A stretch of 64,000 nucleotides of DNA from VRUE01 sp963725085 (GTDB lineage: Bacteria; Actinomycetota; Thermoleophilia; Solirubrobacterales; 70-9), in contig CAVRXM010000001.1 of assembly GCA_963725085.1 (NCBI GenBank), positions 558,001-622,000 on the forward strand, read 5' to 3'. The position numbers and the translations under genes are program-made. Below, piece by piece: positions 22,164 through 30,567 of this stretch; positions within the stretch are counted from its first letter, which is position 1, and every line of letters starts with the position of its first letter. The notes under the pieces were generated by a model. It was not told the origin of the DNA. It saw only the letters and a list, made by a program, of their open reading frames with translations, and searched no databases.

Positions 22164-22878
22164 TCTCGACCGCGGCGCCCATCACCCAGACGTCGTCCTC
22201 CGCGGTTTCGAACCGGACCGGCATCTGCGTGATCAGCGATTGCAGCGCCTGCTCCGGCTTCACCCCGAGAACGCTCGTCCGCGACCCGGTCATGCCGACG
22301 TCGGTGATCACCGCTGTCCCACCCGGCAGTACCCGGGCGTCCGCGGTCGGGACGTGGGTGTGGGTGCCGAACAGGGCGGCCACCCGGCCGTCGAGGTGCC
22401 AACCCATCGCGACCTTCTCGCTCGTCACCTCGGCATGGAAGTCGACGACGACGCAGTCGGCCTCGATCCGCTCGAGGATGCTGTCGACCTCGTGGAAGGG
22501 GGATCGGGCGACCGTGAGGCCGACACCGCCGCTGATGTTGACGACGCCGACCCGCATCCCGCCCGCCTCGGTCACGAGGTACCCCTTCCCGGGATTCGCG
22601 TGGGGATAGTTGGCGGGGCGGATCACCCGGTCGGTGCGGTCGAGGAACTCGTATGCCTCGCGATGGCGGTAGACGTGGTTGCCGGTCGTGAGGATGTCGG
22701 CGCCGGCGTCGAACAGGCCGTCCGCCGTCTTCTCGGTGATCCCGATCCCACCCGCGGAGTTCTCGCCGTTGACGATCACGAGGTCGGGGCTGTGACGCTC
22801 GCGGAGCTCGGGCATGGCCGCCTTCAGACCCCGCCTCCCCGGCCCGCCGACGACGTCCCCGATGAAGAGCACCCGCAT
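22102..22878 (-). CDS. ymdB: YmdB-type metallophosphoesterase (TIGR00282)
   Basis: This 258-residue calcineurin-like phosphoesterase of the YmdB family starts MRVLFIGDVVGGPGRRGLKA. It has IVNGENSAGGIGIT, TTGNHVYRHRE, VVVDFHAEVTSEKVAMGWHL and GTHTHVPTADARVLPGGTA, which together supply the two-metal site. In Bacillus YmdB hydrolyses 2',3'-cyclic nucleotides and influences RNA turnover and biofilm choice. It is a complete single frame. It is divergent from the cyclotransferase-like gene and convergent with the membrane glycosyltransferase. Confidence 0.9.
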   Translation of the reverse strand: MRVLFIGDVVGGPGRRGLKAAMPELRERHSPDLVIVNGENSAGGIGITEKTADGLFDAGADILTTGNHVYRHREAYEFLDRTDRVIRPANYPHANPGKGYLVTEAGGMRVGVVNISGGVGLTVARSPFHEVDSILERIEADCVVVDFHAEVTSEKVAMGWHLDGRVAALFGTHTHVPTADARVLPGGTAVITDVGMTGSRTSVLGVKPEQALQSLITQMPVRFETAEDDVWVMGAAVEINQKGRADSIEQVLMPAPTG

Positions 22879-22921
22879 GTAATCGCGGACCCTATCCGTG
22901 ATACTGGCCGCGGAGGAAGTG

Positions 22922-23587
22922 ATGGAGGGACAACGCGAGGTTGTCGAGCGAGCGCTGGGCTATCCCTTCGCCGTCCCCGAGCGCTCGTTCGCGATCGTCG
23001 GCGGCGGCGCGGTCGAGATATCCGCCGCGCCCGCGCCGGGCCCGGACCGGGTGCCGATGCTCGCCTACGGCTCCAACGCCTCACCCGCCGTGCTCGCCCG
23101 CAAGCTGGCGGGGGACGATGATCCGGTCGCCGTGATCCGAGCCTCGCTGTCGGAGTTCGACGTCGTCTACTCGGCCCACATCACTGCCTACGGATCGGTC
23201 CCGGCGACGCTGCGGAGGAGCCCCGGGACCGAGGTGCCGGTGTTCGTCGCCTTCCCGACCGCGGCCCAGCTCGAGCTGATCTCGGAGACCGAGGGGAACT
23301 ACGAGGTCACCGTCCTCGAGGGGATCTCGTGCCGGCTCGAGACCGGCGAGGTGCTGGCAAAGGCGACCGCCTATCTGAGTCGCCACGGGTGCCTTCAGAT
23401 CGACGGCGAGGCGGCCGCGCTGGCGGCGGTCCGATCGCGGCGCCGCTCGCTCGCCGAGCTCACCCAGCGGCAGGCGCTGGAGCACGCGCGCGACCGCCTG
23501 CGGCCCGGCCAGGCCCTCGAGGAATTCATCGCCGCCTGCGTCGCGGGCGAGGTTCCGCGGCAGGGTGCGCTGCCGCACTCCCCCTAG
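22922..23587 (+). CDS. Gamma-glutamylcyclotransferase-fold protein
   Basis: The 221-residue protein contains LAYGSNASPAVLARKL, the YGSN substrate loop of the gamma-glutamylcyclotransferase/AIG2 fold. EFDVVYSAHITAYGSVPATL and GTEVPVFVAFPTAAQLELI follow. The fold usually releases 5-oxoproline from gamma-glutamyl compounds, but the typical later glutamate is not obvious to me, so activity is uncertain. I chose ATG 22922 because GGAGGA lies 4-5 bases upstream; GTG 22898 is the longest alternative. It precedes hemB by 10 bases and is likely co-transcribed with it. Confidence 0.65.
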   Translation: MEGQREVVERALGYPFAVPERSFAIVGGGAVEISAAPAPGPDRVPMLAYGSNASPAVLARKLAGDDDPVAVIRASLSEFDVVYSAHITAYGSVPATLRRSPGTEVPVFVAFPTAAQLELISETEGNYEVTVLEGISCRLETGEVLAKATAYLSRHGCLQIDGEAAALAAVRSRRRSLAELTQRQALEHARDRLRPGQALEEFIAACVAGEVPRQGALPHSP

Positions 23588-23597
23588 AATCGAATTG

Positions 23598-24569
23598 ATG
23601 GCCTTTCCCGCCACACGCATGCGTCGCCTGCGCCGGACCGAGACGCTGCGCGGCCTCGTCCGCGAGACCGACCTTTCCGCCGCGCACCTGATCCAGCCCG
23701 CCTTCGTCGTCTCCGGTGAGGGGGTGCGCGAGGAGGTCGAGTCGATGCCGGGCGTCGAGCGGTTCTCGATCTCCGAGCTCGTCGCCGAGGCGACCGAGAT
23801 CGCCACCGCCGGGGTCGGCGCGATGCTGCTCTTCGGCCTGCCGGCGACCAAGGACGAGACCGGTTCGGGCGCCTATGACGAAGAGGGCGTCGTCCAGATG
23901 GCGGTGCGGGCGCTGAAGGAGGCTCATCCGGACCTGGTCGTGATCACCGACGTCTGCCTCTGCGAGTACACCTCGCACGGGCACTGCGGCTTCCTCCTCG
24001 AGGGCGACGTCGACAACGACCTGACCCTCGAGCTGCTCGCGAAAACCGCGATCTCCCACGCCGAGGCCGGCGCCGACGCCGTCGCCCCGAGCGACATGAT
24101 GGACGGGCGGGTCGGGGTGATCCGCCACCAGCTCGACGAGGAGGGGCACTCGCGGGTCCCGATCATCGCCTACAGCGCCAAGTACGCCTCCGCCTTCTAC
24201 GGGCCGTTCCGCGAGGCGGCCGACTCGACCCCCGCGTCCGGCGATCGACGCGGCTACCAGCTCGACCCCGCCAATGCCGAGGAGGCGGTGCGGGAGGCGA
24301 AGCTCGACCTCGAGGAGGGGGCGGACATGGTGATGGTCAAGCCGGCGACCCCGTACCTCGACGTCGTCCGCCGGGTCAAGGAGGCGACTGGCGCCCCGGT
24401 CGCCGCGTACCACGTCTCCGGCGAGTACTCGATGCTCAAGGCCGCCGCCGAGAATGGCTGGATCGACGAGCGGGCGGCGGTGCTCGAGACGCTGACCTCG
24501 ATCCGCCGCGCCGGCGCCGACGCGATCGTCACCTACTACGCGAAGGAGGCCGCCGCGTGGCTTCAGTGA
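23598..24569 (+). CDS. hemB: Delta-aminolevulinic acid dehydratase (porphobilinogen synthase)
   Basis: This 323-residue HemB condenses two 5-aminolevulinates to porphobilinogen. It shows the N-terminal MRRLRRTETLRGLVRETDL, the zinc-type cysteine site VCLCEYTSHGHCGFL, the first catalytic lysine in YSAKYASAFYGPFR, and the Schiff-base lysine in DMVMVKPATPYLDVV. All three cysteines of the zinc site are present, so this is the zinc-dependent type. It starts at ATG 23598. It heads a haem block with the AhbAB-like fusion and hemL. Confidence 0.96.
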   Translation: MAFPATRMRRLRRTETLRGLVRETDLSAAHLIQPAFVVSGEGVREEVESMPGVERFSISELVAEATEIATAGVGAMLLFGLPATKDETGSGAYDEEGVVQMAVRALKEAHPDLVVITDVCLCEYTSHGHCGFLLEGDVDNDLTLELLAKTAISHAEAGADAVAPSDMMDGRVGVIRHQLDEEGHSRVPIIAYSAKYASAFYGPFREAADSTPASGDRRGYQLDPANAEEAVREAKLDLEEGADMVMVKPATPYLDVVRRVKEATGAPVAAYHVSGEYSMLKAAAENGWIDERAAVLETLTSIRRAGADAIVTYYAKEAAAWLQ

Positions 24570-24570
24570 A

Positions 24571-24620
24571 CCGAGCGAGGAAGCATCGAAATCTGATTCT
24601 CTGCGAACGAGCGAGCGTGA
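24571..24620 (+). repeat. Intergenic repeat, copy C (left flank of the AhbAB-like gene)
   Basis: This short GC-rich block contains ATCTGATTCTCTGCGA (24591-24606), which recurs exactly and inverted at 25729-25744. It is flanked by GAGCGA motifs as in the 75-base copies A and B, whose core is ATCTGATTC or a close variant. Confidence 0.6.
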
Positions 24621-24627
24621 ACGCTTG

Positions 24628-25707
24628 ATGTTGAAGGTGCCGCAGTCGAAGGCCCGCTCGCGCAAGGACGGCGCCGCGGTCCCGCTCGACGAGACCGACA
24701 GGCGGCTGATGAACCTGCTGCAGTCGAGCTTCCCGCTCGACCCGGAGCCCTTCGGTTTGATCGCTGCCGAGGCCGCCCTCGAGGTGGACGAGGTGATCGC
24801 GCGGACGACGCGGCTGCTCGACGAGCGGATCATCCGCGAGATCACGCCGATCTTCGACACCCGCGCTCTCGGGTACGAGTCGATGCTCGTCGCGGCCAAA
24901 GTCGACGACGAGAACCCGCAGCGGGCGGCGGCGGTCGTCAACTCCCACCCCGGCGTCTCCCACAACTACCTGCGGACGCACGACTTCAACCTCTGGTTCA
25001 CGATCGCGACGCCGCCCGATTCGCGACTGGGCCTCGATGGCACCCTCGAGGTCCTGATGCGTGAGACCGGCGCCGAGTCGATGCGCCAGCTGCCGACCCT
25101 GACCCTGTTCAAGATCAACATGAACCTGGAGATGGAGAAGGGCACCGAGACCCTCGCCAGCTCCGTCGACGCCTCGCCGCCGCGGGAGCTCGACCCGCAG
25201 CCCTACGACGAACGCGACATCGCCGTGATCCGCGCCCTGCAGGGGCCGATGAGCCCCGTCACGCGGCCCTACGACGCCGCCGCGGAGGAGCTGGGGATCG
25301 CGACCGAGGACCTGCTCGACCATCTGCGCGGGATGGTCGACCGCAAGCTGCTGCGCCGGGTCGCGGCGATCCTCTTCCACCGCCGGGCCGGGTTCTCGGC
25401 CAACGGGATGGGCGTCTGGAAGGTGCCCGAGGAGGAGATCATGGAGACCGGGCGGCGGATGGCCTCGTTCCGCGGGATCTCCCACTGCTACCAGCGCCCG
25501 ACCTACGAGGACTGGCCCTACAGCGTCTTCACGATGGCCCACGGCCGCTCGAAGGAGGAGTGCGACGCGATCCTCGACTCGATCGCCGCCGAGTGCGGGA
25601 TCGGCCCCGCCGACCGCGCCACCCTCTACTCCTCGACCGAGTACAAGAAGATCCGCCTTCACTACTTCACCGACGAGTACTCCCGCTGGGAGCGGGAGCA
25701 CTCATAA
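24628..25707 (+). CDS. ahbAB: Fused siroheme decarboxylase AhbA-AhbB-like protein (Lrp/AsnC fold)
   Basis: This 360-residue protein has two tandem copies of the siroheme-decarboxylase unit. Each copy has a winged helix (LDETDRRLMNLLQSSFPLD and YDERDIAVIRALQGPMSPV) followed by an AsnC-like ferredoxin domain. The conserved haem-binding block is HDFNLWFTIATP in the first half and YEDWPYSVFTMAHGRS in the second. In the known system, separate AhbA and AhbB (or NirD/L/G/H) form a heterodimer that converts siroheme to didecarboxysiroheme for alternative haem or haem d1 synthesis. The place between hemB and hemL supports a tetrapyrrole role. A haem-sensing regulatory role is the main alternative. Confidence 0.85.
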   Translation: MLKVPQSKARSRKDGAAVPLDETDRRLMNLLQSSFPLDPEPFGLIAAEAALEVDEVIARTTRLLDERIIREITPIFDTRALGYESMLVAAKVDDENPQRAAAVVNSHPGVSHNYLRTHDFNLWFTIATPPDSRLGLDGTLEVLMRETGAESMRQLPTLTLFKINMNLEMEKGTETLASSVDASPPRELDPQPYDERDIAVIRALQGPMSPVTRPYDAAAEELGIATEDLLDHLRGMVDRKLLRRVAAILFHRRAGFSANGMGVWKVPEEEIMETGRRMASFRGISHCYQRPTYEDWPYSVFTMAHGRSKEECDAILDSIAAECGIGPADRATLYSSTEYKKIRLHYFTDEYSRWEREHS

Positions 25708-25710
25708 ATT

Positions 25711-25763
25711 GCCTGCGCCGGGCTCCGGTCGCAGAGAATCAGATCGTGACGCTCCCTCCTGCC
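25711..25763 (-). repeat. Intergenic repeat, copy D (right flank of the AhbAB-like gene)
   Basis: On the minus strand it reads GGAGGGAGCG, then ATCTGATTCTCTGCGA (25744-25729), then a GC-rich tail. The 16-base core is identical to copy C but inverted, so the ahbAB gene is bracketed by inverted repeats. Confidence 0.6.
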
Positions 25764-25770
25764 GGAATTG

Positions 25771-27045
25771 ATGCGAACCACCACAAGCGCTGACCTCTAC
25801 CAGCGGGCGCTGAAGGTCCTTCCCGGCGGGGTGAACAGCCCCGTGCGGGCGATGCGGCAGATCGGGCGTGACCCGATCTTCATCGAGCGCGGCGAGGGCT
25901 GCGAGCTCATCGACGTCGACGGCAACCGGTATGTCGACTGGGTCTGCTCCTGGGGGCCGCTGATCCTCGGCCATGCCGACCCGGCGGTCGTCGCCGCGGT
26001 TACCGAGGCCGCCGCTCGTGGCACCAGCTTCGGCGCCGCCACCGAGGCCGAGGTGGAGCTCGCCGAGGAGGTCGCGGCCCGGGTCCCCTCGGTCGAGATG
26101 CTGCGGATGACCAGCTCGGGAACCGAGGCGGCGATGGGCGCGGTGCGCCTCGCCCGCGCGGTCACCGGTCGCGAGACCGTCGTCAAGTTCGCCGGCGCCT
26201 ACCACGGCCACTCCGACGGTCTGCTCGCCGACGCCGGATCCGGCCTCGCGACGCTCGGGGTGCCGGCGACCCCTGGCGTGACCGCGGCGCAGGCCGCCGG
26301 CACGGTCGTCGTCCCCTGGAACGACCGCGACGCGGTCTCCCGGGCCCTCGAGTCCCACCCGGTCGCGGCGCTGCTGGCCGAGCCGATCGCGGCAAACATG
26401 GGAGTCGTCCCGCCCGAGGACGGCTTCCTCGAGTTCCTCCGCGACGCGACCCGCGACGCCGGCGCCCTGCTCGTCCTCGACGAGGTCATCACCGGGTTTC
26501 GCGTCGGCCGCGGCGGCGCCCAGGAGCGCTACGGGGTCGAGCCCGACCTCACCGTCCTCGGCAAGGTGCTCGGCGGCGGCCTTCCCGCAGCCGCCTTCGG
26601 CGGCCCGAGGTCGGCGATGGAGCGCGTCGCGCCCGCCGGCGACGTCTACCAGGCGGGGACACTTTCCGGCAACCCGCTGGCGACCGCGGCCGGGCTGGCG
26701 ACGCTGCGGGCGCTCGACGCCGGGGCCTACGCGCGGCTGGAGTCGCTGACCGACCGCCTCGCAGCCGGCCTCGGCGAGCTTGTCGGCGACCGGCCGCTGC
26801 GGATCTCCTCGGCGCCGGGGCTGCTCACCCTCTTCTTCAGCGCCGCGCCGGTCACCGACTTCGAGGGCGCCTCGTCCTGCGACCTCGCGGCACACGCCCG
26901 CTTCTGCCGCGCGATGCTCGAGCGCGGCATCTACCCACCGCCATCCCAGTTCGAGGCCTGGTTCGTCTCGCTCGCCCACGACGAGGCGGCGATCGGCCGC
27001 ACCGTCGCCGCCGCGTCAGAGTCCCTCGAAGAGGCCTTCGCGTGA
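25771..27045 (+). CDS. hemL: Glutamate-1-semialdehyde 2,1-aminomutase
   Basis: PLP enzyme (about 424 residues) that makes 5-aminolevulinate from glutamate-1-semialdehyde in the C5 haem pathway. Motifs are LPGGVNSPVRAM at the N-terminus, SSGTEAAMGAVRLARA, FAGAYHGHSDGLLADAGSG, LLVLDEVITGFRVG, and LGKVLGGGLPAAAFGG with the PLP lysine. The ATG at 25771 is preceded by an in-frame TTG; ATG is preferred. The stop overlaps the next gene (GTGA). Confidence 0.95.
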   Translation: MRTTTSADLYQRALKVLPGGVNSPVRAMRQIGRDPIFIERGEGCELIDVDGNRYVDWVCSWGPLILGHADPAVVAAVTEAAARGTSFGAATEAEVELAEEVAARVPSVEMLRMTSSGTEAAMGAVRLARAVTGRETVVKFAGAYHGHSDGLLADAGSGLATLGVPATPGVTAAQAAGTVVVPWNDRDAVSRALESHPVAALLAEPIAANMGVVPPEDGFLEFLRDATRDAGALLVLDEVITGFRVGRGGAQERYGVEPDLTVLGKVLGGGLPAAAFGGPRSAMERVAPAGDVYQAGTLSGNPLATAAGLATLRALDAGAYARLESLTDRLAAGLGELVGDRPLRISSAPGLLTLFFSAAPVTDFEGASSCDLAAHARFCRAMLERGIYPPPSQFEAWFVSLAHDEAAIGRTVAAASESLEEAFA

Positions 27046-27503
27046 GGGATGAGGGGCCCGCCGACGCGCTGCGGAGCCTTGCGGGCCTGCTCCGCGACGG
27101 CGAGACGCCGATCGCCGCCCACGTCGTCGACCCGGTCGAGGAGCCGGCCTTCGGGCTGATCGCCGCCGCCGGCCCCCGCGCTGCGGACGCGCCCGCCGAG
27201 TACGCGCTCGTCGTCGAGGCGGTGCGCGAGGGCTATCTGCTTCATTTCGGGAAGCCCCGGCTGATCGCCGGCCAAGACGCCGACCTCGGCCTGCTCGCCG
27301 GCGACTATCTGTATGCGCTCGGGATCGAGCGGCTGGCGGCGCTCGGCGACAGCGAGGCGGTCCTCGTCCTCGCCGACCTGATCAGCCAGTGCGCCCGCCA
27401 CCACGCCGAGGGCAGCGCCGACCGGGTGCCGGAGCTCTGGCGGACCTCGGCTGAGGCGATCGGCGGCGGGGCCGGCGGAGCCGTCCGGGGCCGCAGGCAA
27501 TAA
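27042..27503 (+). CDS. Hypothetical protein between hemL and the bc complex
   Basis: I do not recognise this 153-residue protein. It is soluble, acidic and helix-rich, with no signal peptide. YALVVEAVREGYLLHFG and LGLLAGDYLYALGIERLAALG look like a helical bundle, and the C-terminus is glycine-rich. The GTG start overlaps the hemL stop, and qcrA starts 21 bases after its stop. It is therefore translationally coupled to haem synthesis and upstream of haem-using proteins. A role in haem delivery or bc assembly is only a guess from position. Confidence 0.7.
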   Translation: MRDEGPADALRSLAGLLRDGETPIAAHVVDPVEEPAFGLIAAAGPRAADAPAEYALVVEAVREGYLLHFGKPRLIAGQDADLGLLAGDYLYALGIERLAALGDSEAVLVLADLISQCARHHAEGSADRVPELWRTSAEAIGGGAGGAVRGRRQ

Positions 27504-27524
27504 ACTTCGTCGTCCTGAATCTGG

Positions 27525-28202
27525 ATGACGGTGGCTGACGAAGCGGACAAGCACAACGGAGCCGAGGCGGCTCCACGGGAGCGCGAGAAGCCCAAGCCTG
27601 CGGGCTACTTCGAGGGCGAGTCGATGACCCGCCGCCACGCGTTCACGATCGCCGTCCAGGGGCTCGGCGGCGTCGCCGGCCTGGCGATCGTCCTGCCCGC
27701 CGTCGGCTTTGCCGTCGCCCCGATCTTCCACCGCGGCAAGGAGCGCTGGGAGGCGGTCGGCCCGACCAGCGACTTCGTCACCGACACCTACCGCCAGGTC
27801 GTCTTCACCGAAACCCCGGGGATCGGCGATGCCGGCAAGGTCACCGCCTACGTCCGCAAAGGTTCGAAGGAACTCGGCGAGGACCCGAAGGAATTCATCG
27901 CCGTGTCCAACCGCTGCGCTCACCTCGGCTGCCCGGTCCGGTTCGTCGAGGCCGCCGGGAACTTCATCTGCCCCTGCCATGGCGGCGTCTACGACTTCGA
28001 AGGAAAAGTCATCGGCGGCCCGCCCGTTCGTCCGCTCGATCGTTTCCAGACACGGGTCCAGGGCAATCAGGTCGAACTCGGCCCTCGCTACAGCGTCACC
28101 TCCCAGCTCGAACCGGTCCGCGCCCGCGACCCGGGCGAGTTCACCGGTGGGATCTGGGAATATCTGTACCCGCCCCGTCCCTCCACCTTCCCGCCGCCAT
28201 GA
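27525..28202 (+). CDS. qcrA: Rieske iron-sulfur subunit of the cytochrome bc complex
   Basis: This 225-residue protein has an N-terminal segment beginning at MTRRHAFTIAVQ (a twin-arginine-like motif just before a hydrophobic anchor). The 2Fe-2S Rieske motifs are CAHLGCPVRF and CPCHGGVYDFEGK, with two Cys and two His in standard spacing, followed by GGPPVRPLDRF. It passes electrons from quinol to cytochrome c. It is first in a qcrA, cytochrome b, subunit IV-cytochrome c operon. TatA and TatC, which could export it, are encoded 4 kb downstream. Confidence 0.94.
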   Translation: MTVADEADKHNGAEAAPREREKPKPAGYFEGESMTRRHAFTIAVQGLGGVAGLAIVLPAVGFAVAPIFHRGKERWEAVGPTSDFVTDTYRQVVFTETPGIGDAGKVTAYVRKGSKELGEDPKEFIAVSNRCAHLGCPVRFVEAAGNFICPCHGGVYDFEGKVIGGPPVRPLDRFQTRVQGNQVELGPRYSVTSQLEPVRARDPGEFTGGIWEYLYPPRPSTFPPP

Positions 28203-28216
28203 GTGAGAGGTAGACG

Positions 28217-29098
28217 ATGAAACTTGACTCACTGATCCCGGCACCACTGCGGAAACCCGCCAAGCCCGGCGAGGGCAACGGCGCCAAGGGCCCGGCCCCG
28301 GCCGACCTCAGGACCTCGCCGCCCGAGCGCCCGTCCGACTCCGGCGCCAAGGACACTGCGGTCGATGTCCTCGCCTGGGTCGACCAGCGGACCGCGGCCA
28401 CCGGATTTCTCACGGGGATGCTCTACCGCAAGGTGCCGAAGGGGACCAACTGGTTCTACACGCTGGGCTCGGCGACCCTGTTCGCGTTCATCGTCCAGGC
28501 CGTGACCGGGGTCTTCCTGGCGATGTTCTACACCCCGTCGCCGACCCAGGCCTACGGCTCGATCTCCCACATCAACGAAGACGTCTTCCTCGGCCAGCTG
28601 GTCCACGGGATGCACAAATGGGGCGCCAGCGTGATGGTGATCCTGATCTTCGTCCACATGGGGCGGACCTTCTTCTTCGGCGCCTACAAGTACCCGCGCG
28701 AGCTGAACTGGGTGATCGGCGTCGTGCTCCTGATCCTGACGATGACGATGGCCTTCACCGGGTACCTGCTGCCGTTCGACCAGCGCTCGTTCTGGGCGTC
28801 GGTCGTCGGGATCAACATCAACGGCACCGGCCCGATCATCGGCCCCTACCTGAGCGACTTCCTGCGCGCCGGGCCGGAGCTCGGGGCGACCACGCTCGCG
28901 CGCTTCTACGCGATCCACATGCTGCTGCTGCCGGGGGCGATCATCGCCCTGATCGGGGCCCACCTCTACCTCGTCGTCAAGCTCGGCACCACCGCGCCGC
29001 CGTGGGTGCACACCGATAAGCCGAAGATCGCCGAGCCGCTCGAACAGCTCGACGCCGGGGTCAACGGCGGCGGCAACGGAGCGGCGCCGAGTCGATGA
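28217..29098 (+). CDS. qcrB: Cytochrome b, N-terminal haem-binding half (b6-like)
   Basis: This 293-residue membrane protein contains the four-helix bis-haem domain. AYGSISHINEDVFLGQLVHGMHKWGAS gives the first histidine pair and ARFYAIHMLLLPGAIIALIGAHLYLVVK the second. TGYLLPFDQRSFWASVVG is the quinol-oxidation loop. The N-terminus is an extra cytoplasmic 60-residue Pro/Gly-rich stretch. Only the N-terminal half of cytochrome b is present; the C-terminal half is in the next gene, as in b6f-type and many actinobacterial complexes. Its stop overlaps the next ATG. Confidence 0.93.
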   Translation: MKLDSLIPAPLRKPAKPGEGNGAKGPAPADLRTSPPERPSDSGAKDTAVDVLAWVDQRTAATGFLTGMLYRKVPKGTNWFYTLGSATLFAFIVQAVTGVFLAMFYTPSPTQAYGSISHINEDVFLGQLVHGMHKWGASVMVILIFVHMGRTFFFGAYKYPRELNWVIGVVLLILTMTMAFTGYLLPFDQRSFWASVVGININGTGPIIGPYLSDFLRAGPELGATTLARFYAIHMLLLPGAIIALIGAHLYLVVKLGTTAPPWVHTDKPKIAEPLEQLDAGVNGGGNGAAPSR

Positions 29099-29796
29099 AG
29101 CCCGCCGAGAAGCAGGCATATCTCGAGGAGTACGAGCTCCTCAAGAAGAAGGGCAAGCCGTTCTTCCCCTACGCGGTGCTGAAGGACACGGTTATGGCGC
29201 TGATCGTCGTCGCCGTGATCATCCTGATGGCCGTCGTCCTCGGCGCCGAGCAGGGCCCGAAGGCCGACCCGACGACGACGACCTACGTGCCGCGGCCCGA
29301 GTGGTACTTCTTCTTCCTCTTCGAGGTCCTGCGGGTGATCAAAGCGCCGCATTTGGTCCCGATCGCGACGATCGGGATCCCGACCGTCTGCATGGTGCTT
29401 CTGATCGCGCTGCCGTTCTACGACCGCGGGCCGGAGCGTCATCCCGGCCGCCGCCCGATCGCGACGACCGCGGGGCTGATGACGATCATCGCGATGGCCT
29501 ACCTGACCTATCTCGGCGCGACGGCCGGCTCGCCGACCGAAGTGGACATGAAGGTCGCGCCCCAATTCGAAGCCGGCAAGGAGGTCGTCGCCTCCTCCGG
29601 CTGCCTTGCCTGCCACAAGCTCGGCGAGAACGGCAACCACGGGCCGGGGCCGGAACTGACCCACATCGCGTCGAGGATCCCGCGCGCGGCGATCGTCCGC
29701 TCGTTGGAAATCGGGCCTGGGATCATGCCGTCGTTCCGTGACCTGCCGCCGAAAAAGCTCAACCAGCTCGCCGACTTCCTCGCCTCGCTCGACTGA
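29095..29796 (+). CDS. Subunit IV-like cytochrome b C-terminal half fused to cytochrome c
   Basis: The 233-residue protein begins with the cytochrome b C-terminal domain carrying the quinol-site PEWYFFFLFEVLR motif and three hydrophobic helices. A monohaem cytochrome c domain follows (CLACHKLGENGNHGPGPEL) with a distal methionine candidate in GIMPSFRDLPP. The fusion replaces a separate cytochrome c subunit and would pass electrons out of the complex. The ATG overlaps the cytochrome b stop (ATGA). This split-plus-fusion layout is known in Firmicutes and some actinobacterial lineages. Confidence 0.92.
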   Translation: MKPAEKQAYLEEYELLKKKGKPFFPYAVLKDTVMALIVVAVIILMAVVLGAEQGPKADPTTTTYVPRPEWYFFFLFEVLRVIKAPHLVPIATIGIPTVCMVLLIALPFYDRGPERHPGRRPIATTAGLMTIIAMAYLTYLGATAGSPTEVDMKVAPQFEAGKEVVASSGCLACHKLGENGNHGPGPELTHIASRIPRAAIVRSLEIGPGIMPSFRDLPPKKLNQLADFLASLD

Positions 29797-30567
29797 GTGG
29801 CCGGCGCTCGGGGCGCTCGCGATGCGGTGGCCGAATCAGTGACCGGGACGACGAAACCCTCCCGCGACTCCGCCCAGTTCGCGGGCCAGGTCAACCGGAT
29901 GTTCGACCGGATCGCGTCCCGCTACGACCTCCTCAACTCGGTGATGAGCGCCGGGCTCCACCACCGCTGGCGCGAGCGGGCGGTCGACCGAGCCGAGCTC
30001 GGGCCCGGCGGCTCCGCCCTCGACGTCTGCTGCGGAACCGGGGATCTGACCCTCGAGCTGGCCTCCCGGGTCGCGCCGGGGGGCAGCGTCATCGGCTGCG
30101 ACTTCTCCGAGCCGATGCTCGACCTCGCCCGCGAGAAGGCGACCGCCCGGGCCGCCGACGGCGTCCGGTTCGAGTGGGCCGACGCGCTCCAGCTCCCCTA
30201 CGACGCGGGCCGCTTCGACGCGGTCACCGTCGGCTTCGGGGTTCGCAACTTCTCCGACCGCGACGGCGGCCTCGAGGAGATGGCGCGCGTATTGCGGCCC
30301 GGCGGCCGCCTGGTCGTGCTCGAGTTCACCGCGCCGCGGCGCCCGCCGTTCTCAACCTTCTACTCGATCTGGTTCGACCGGGTCGTGCCCGTCCTCGGCC
30401 GCCTGACGAGCGACCCGGCCGCCTACTCCTACCTGGCCGAGTCGGTTCACAGCTTCCCCGACCCCCCCGGTCTGGCGGCGAAGATGGACGCGGCCGGCCT
30501 GAGCGGCATCAGGTACACGATCCTCGCCGGGGGGATCGTCACGATCCACAGCGGCATCCGCGGGTGA
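29797..30567 (+). CDS. ubiE: Demethylmenaquinone/ubiquinone methyltransferase
   Basis: Class I SAM methyltransferase (256 residues) that completes menaquinone synthesis by C-methylating demethylmenaquinone. The UbiE/MenG signatures are YDLLNSVMSAGLHHRWR, ALDVCCGTGDLTLELA (SAM loop), VTVGFGVRNFSDRDGGLEEMARVLRPGG and TILAGGIVTIHSG at the end. It starts at GTG immediately after the cytochrome gene stop and overlaps the polyprenyl synthase start, which links quinone synthesis with its user. Confidence 0.93.
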   Translation: MAGARGARDAVAESVTGTTKPSRDSAQFAGQVNRMFDRIASRYDLLNSVMSAGLHHRWRERAVDRAELGPGGSALDVCCGTGDLTLELASRVAPGGSVIGCDFSEPMLDLAREKATARAADGVRFEWADALQLPYDAGRFDAVTVGFGVRNFSDRDGGLEEMARVLRPGGRLVVLEFTAPRRPPFSTFYSIWFDRVVPVLGRLTSDPAAYSYLAESVHSFPDPPGLAAKMDAAGLSGIRYTILAGGIVTIHSGIRG

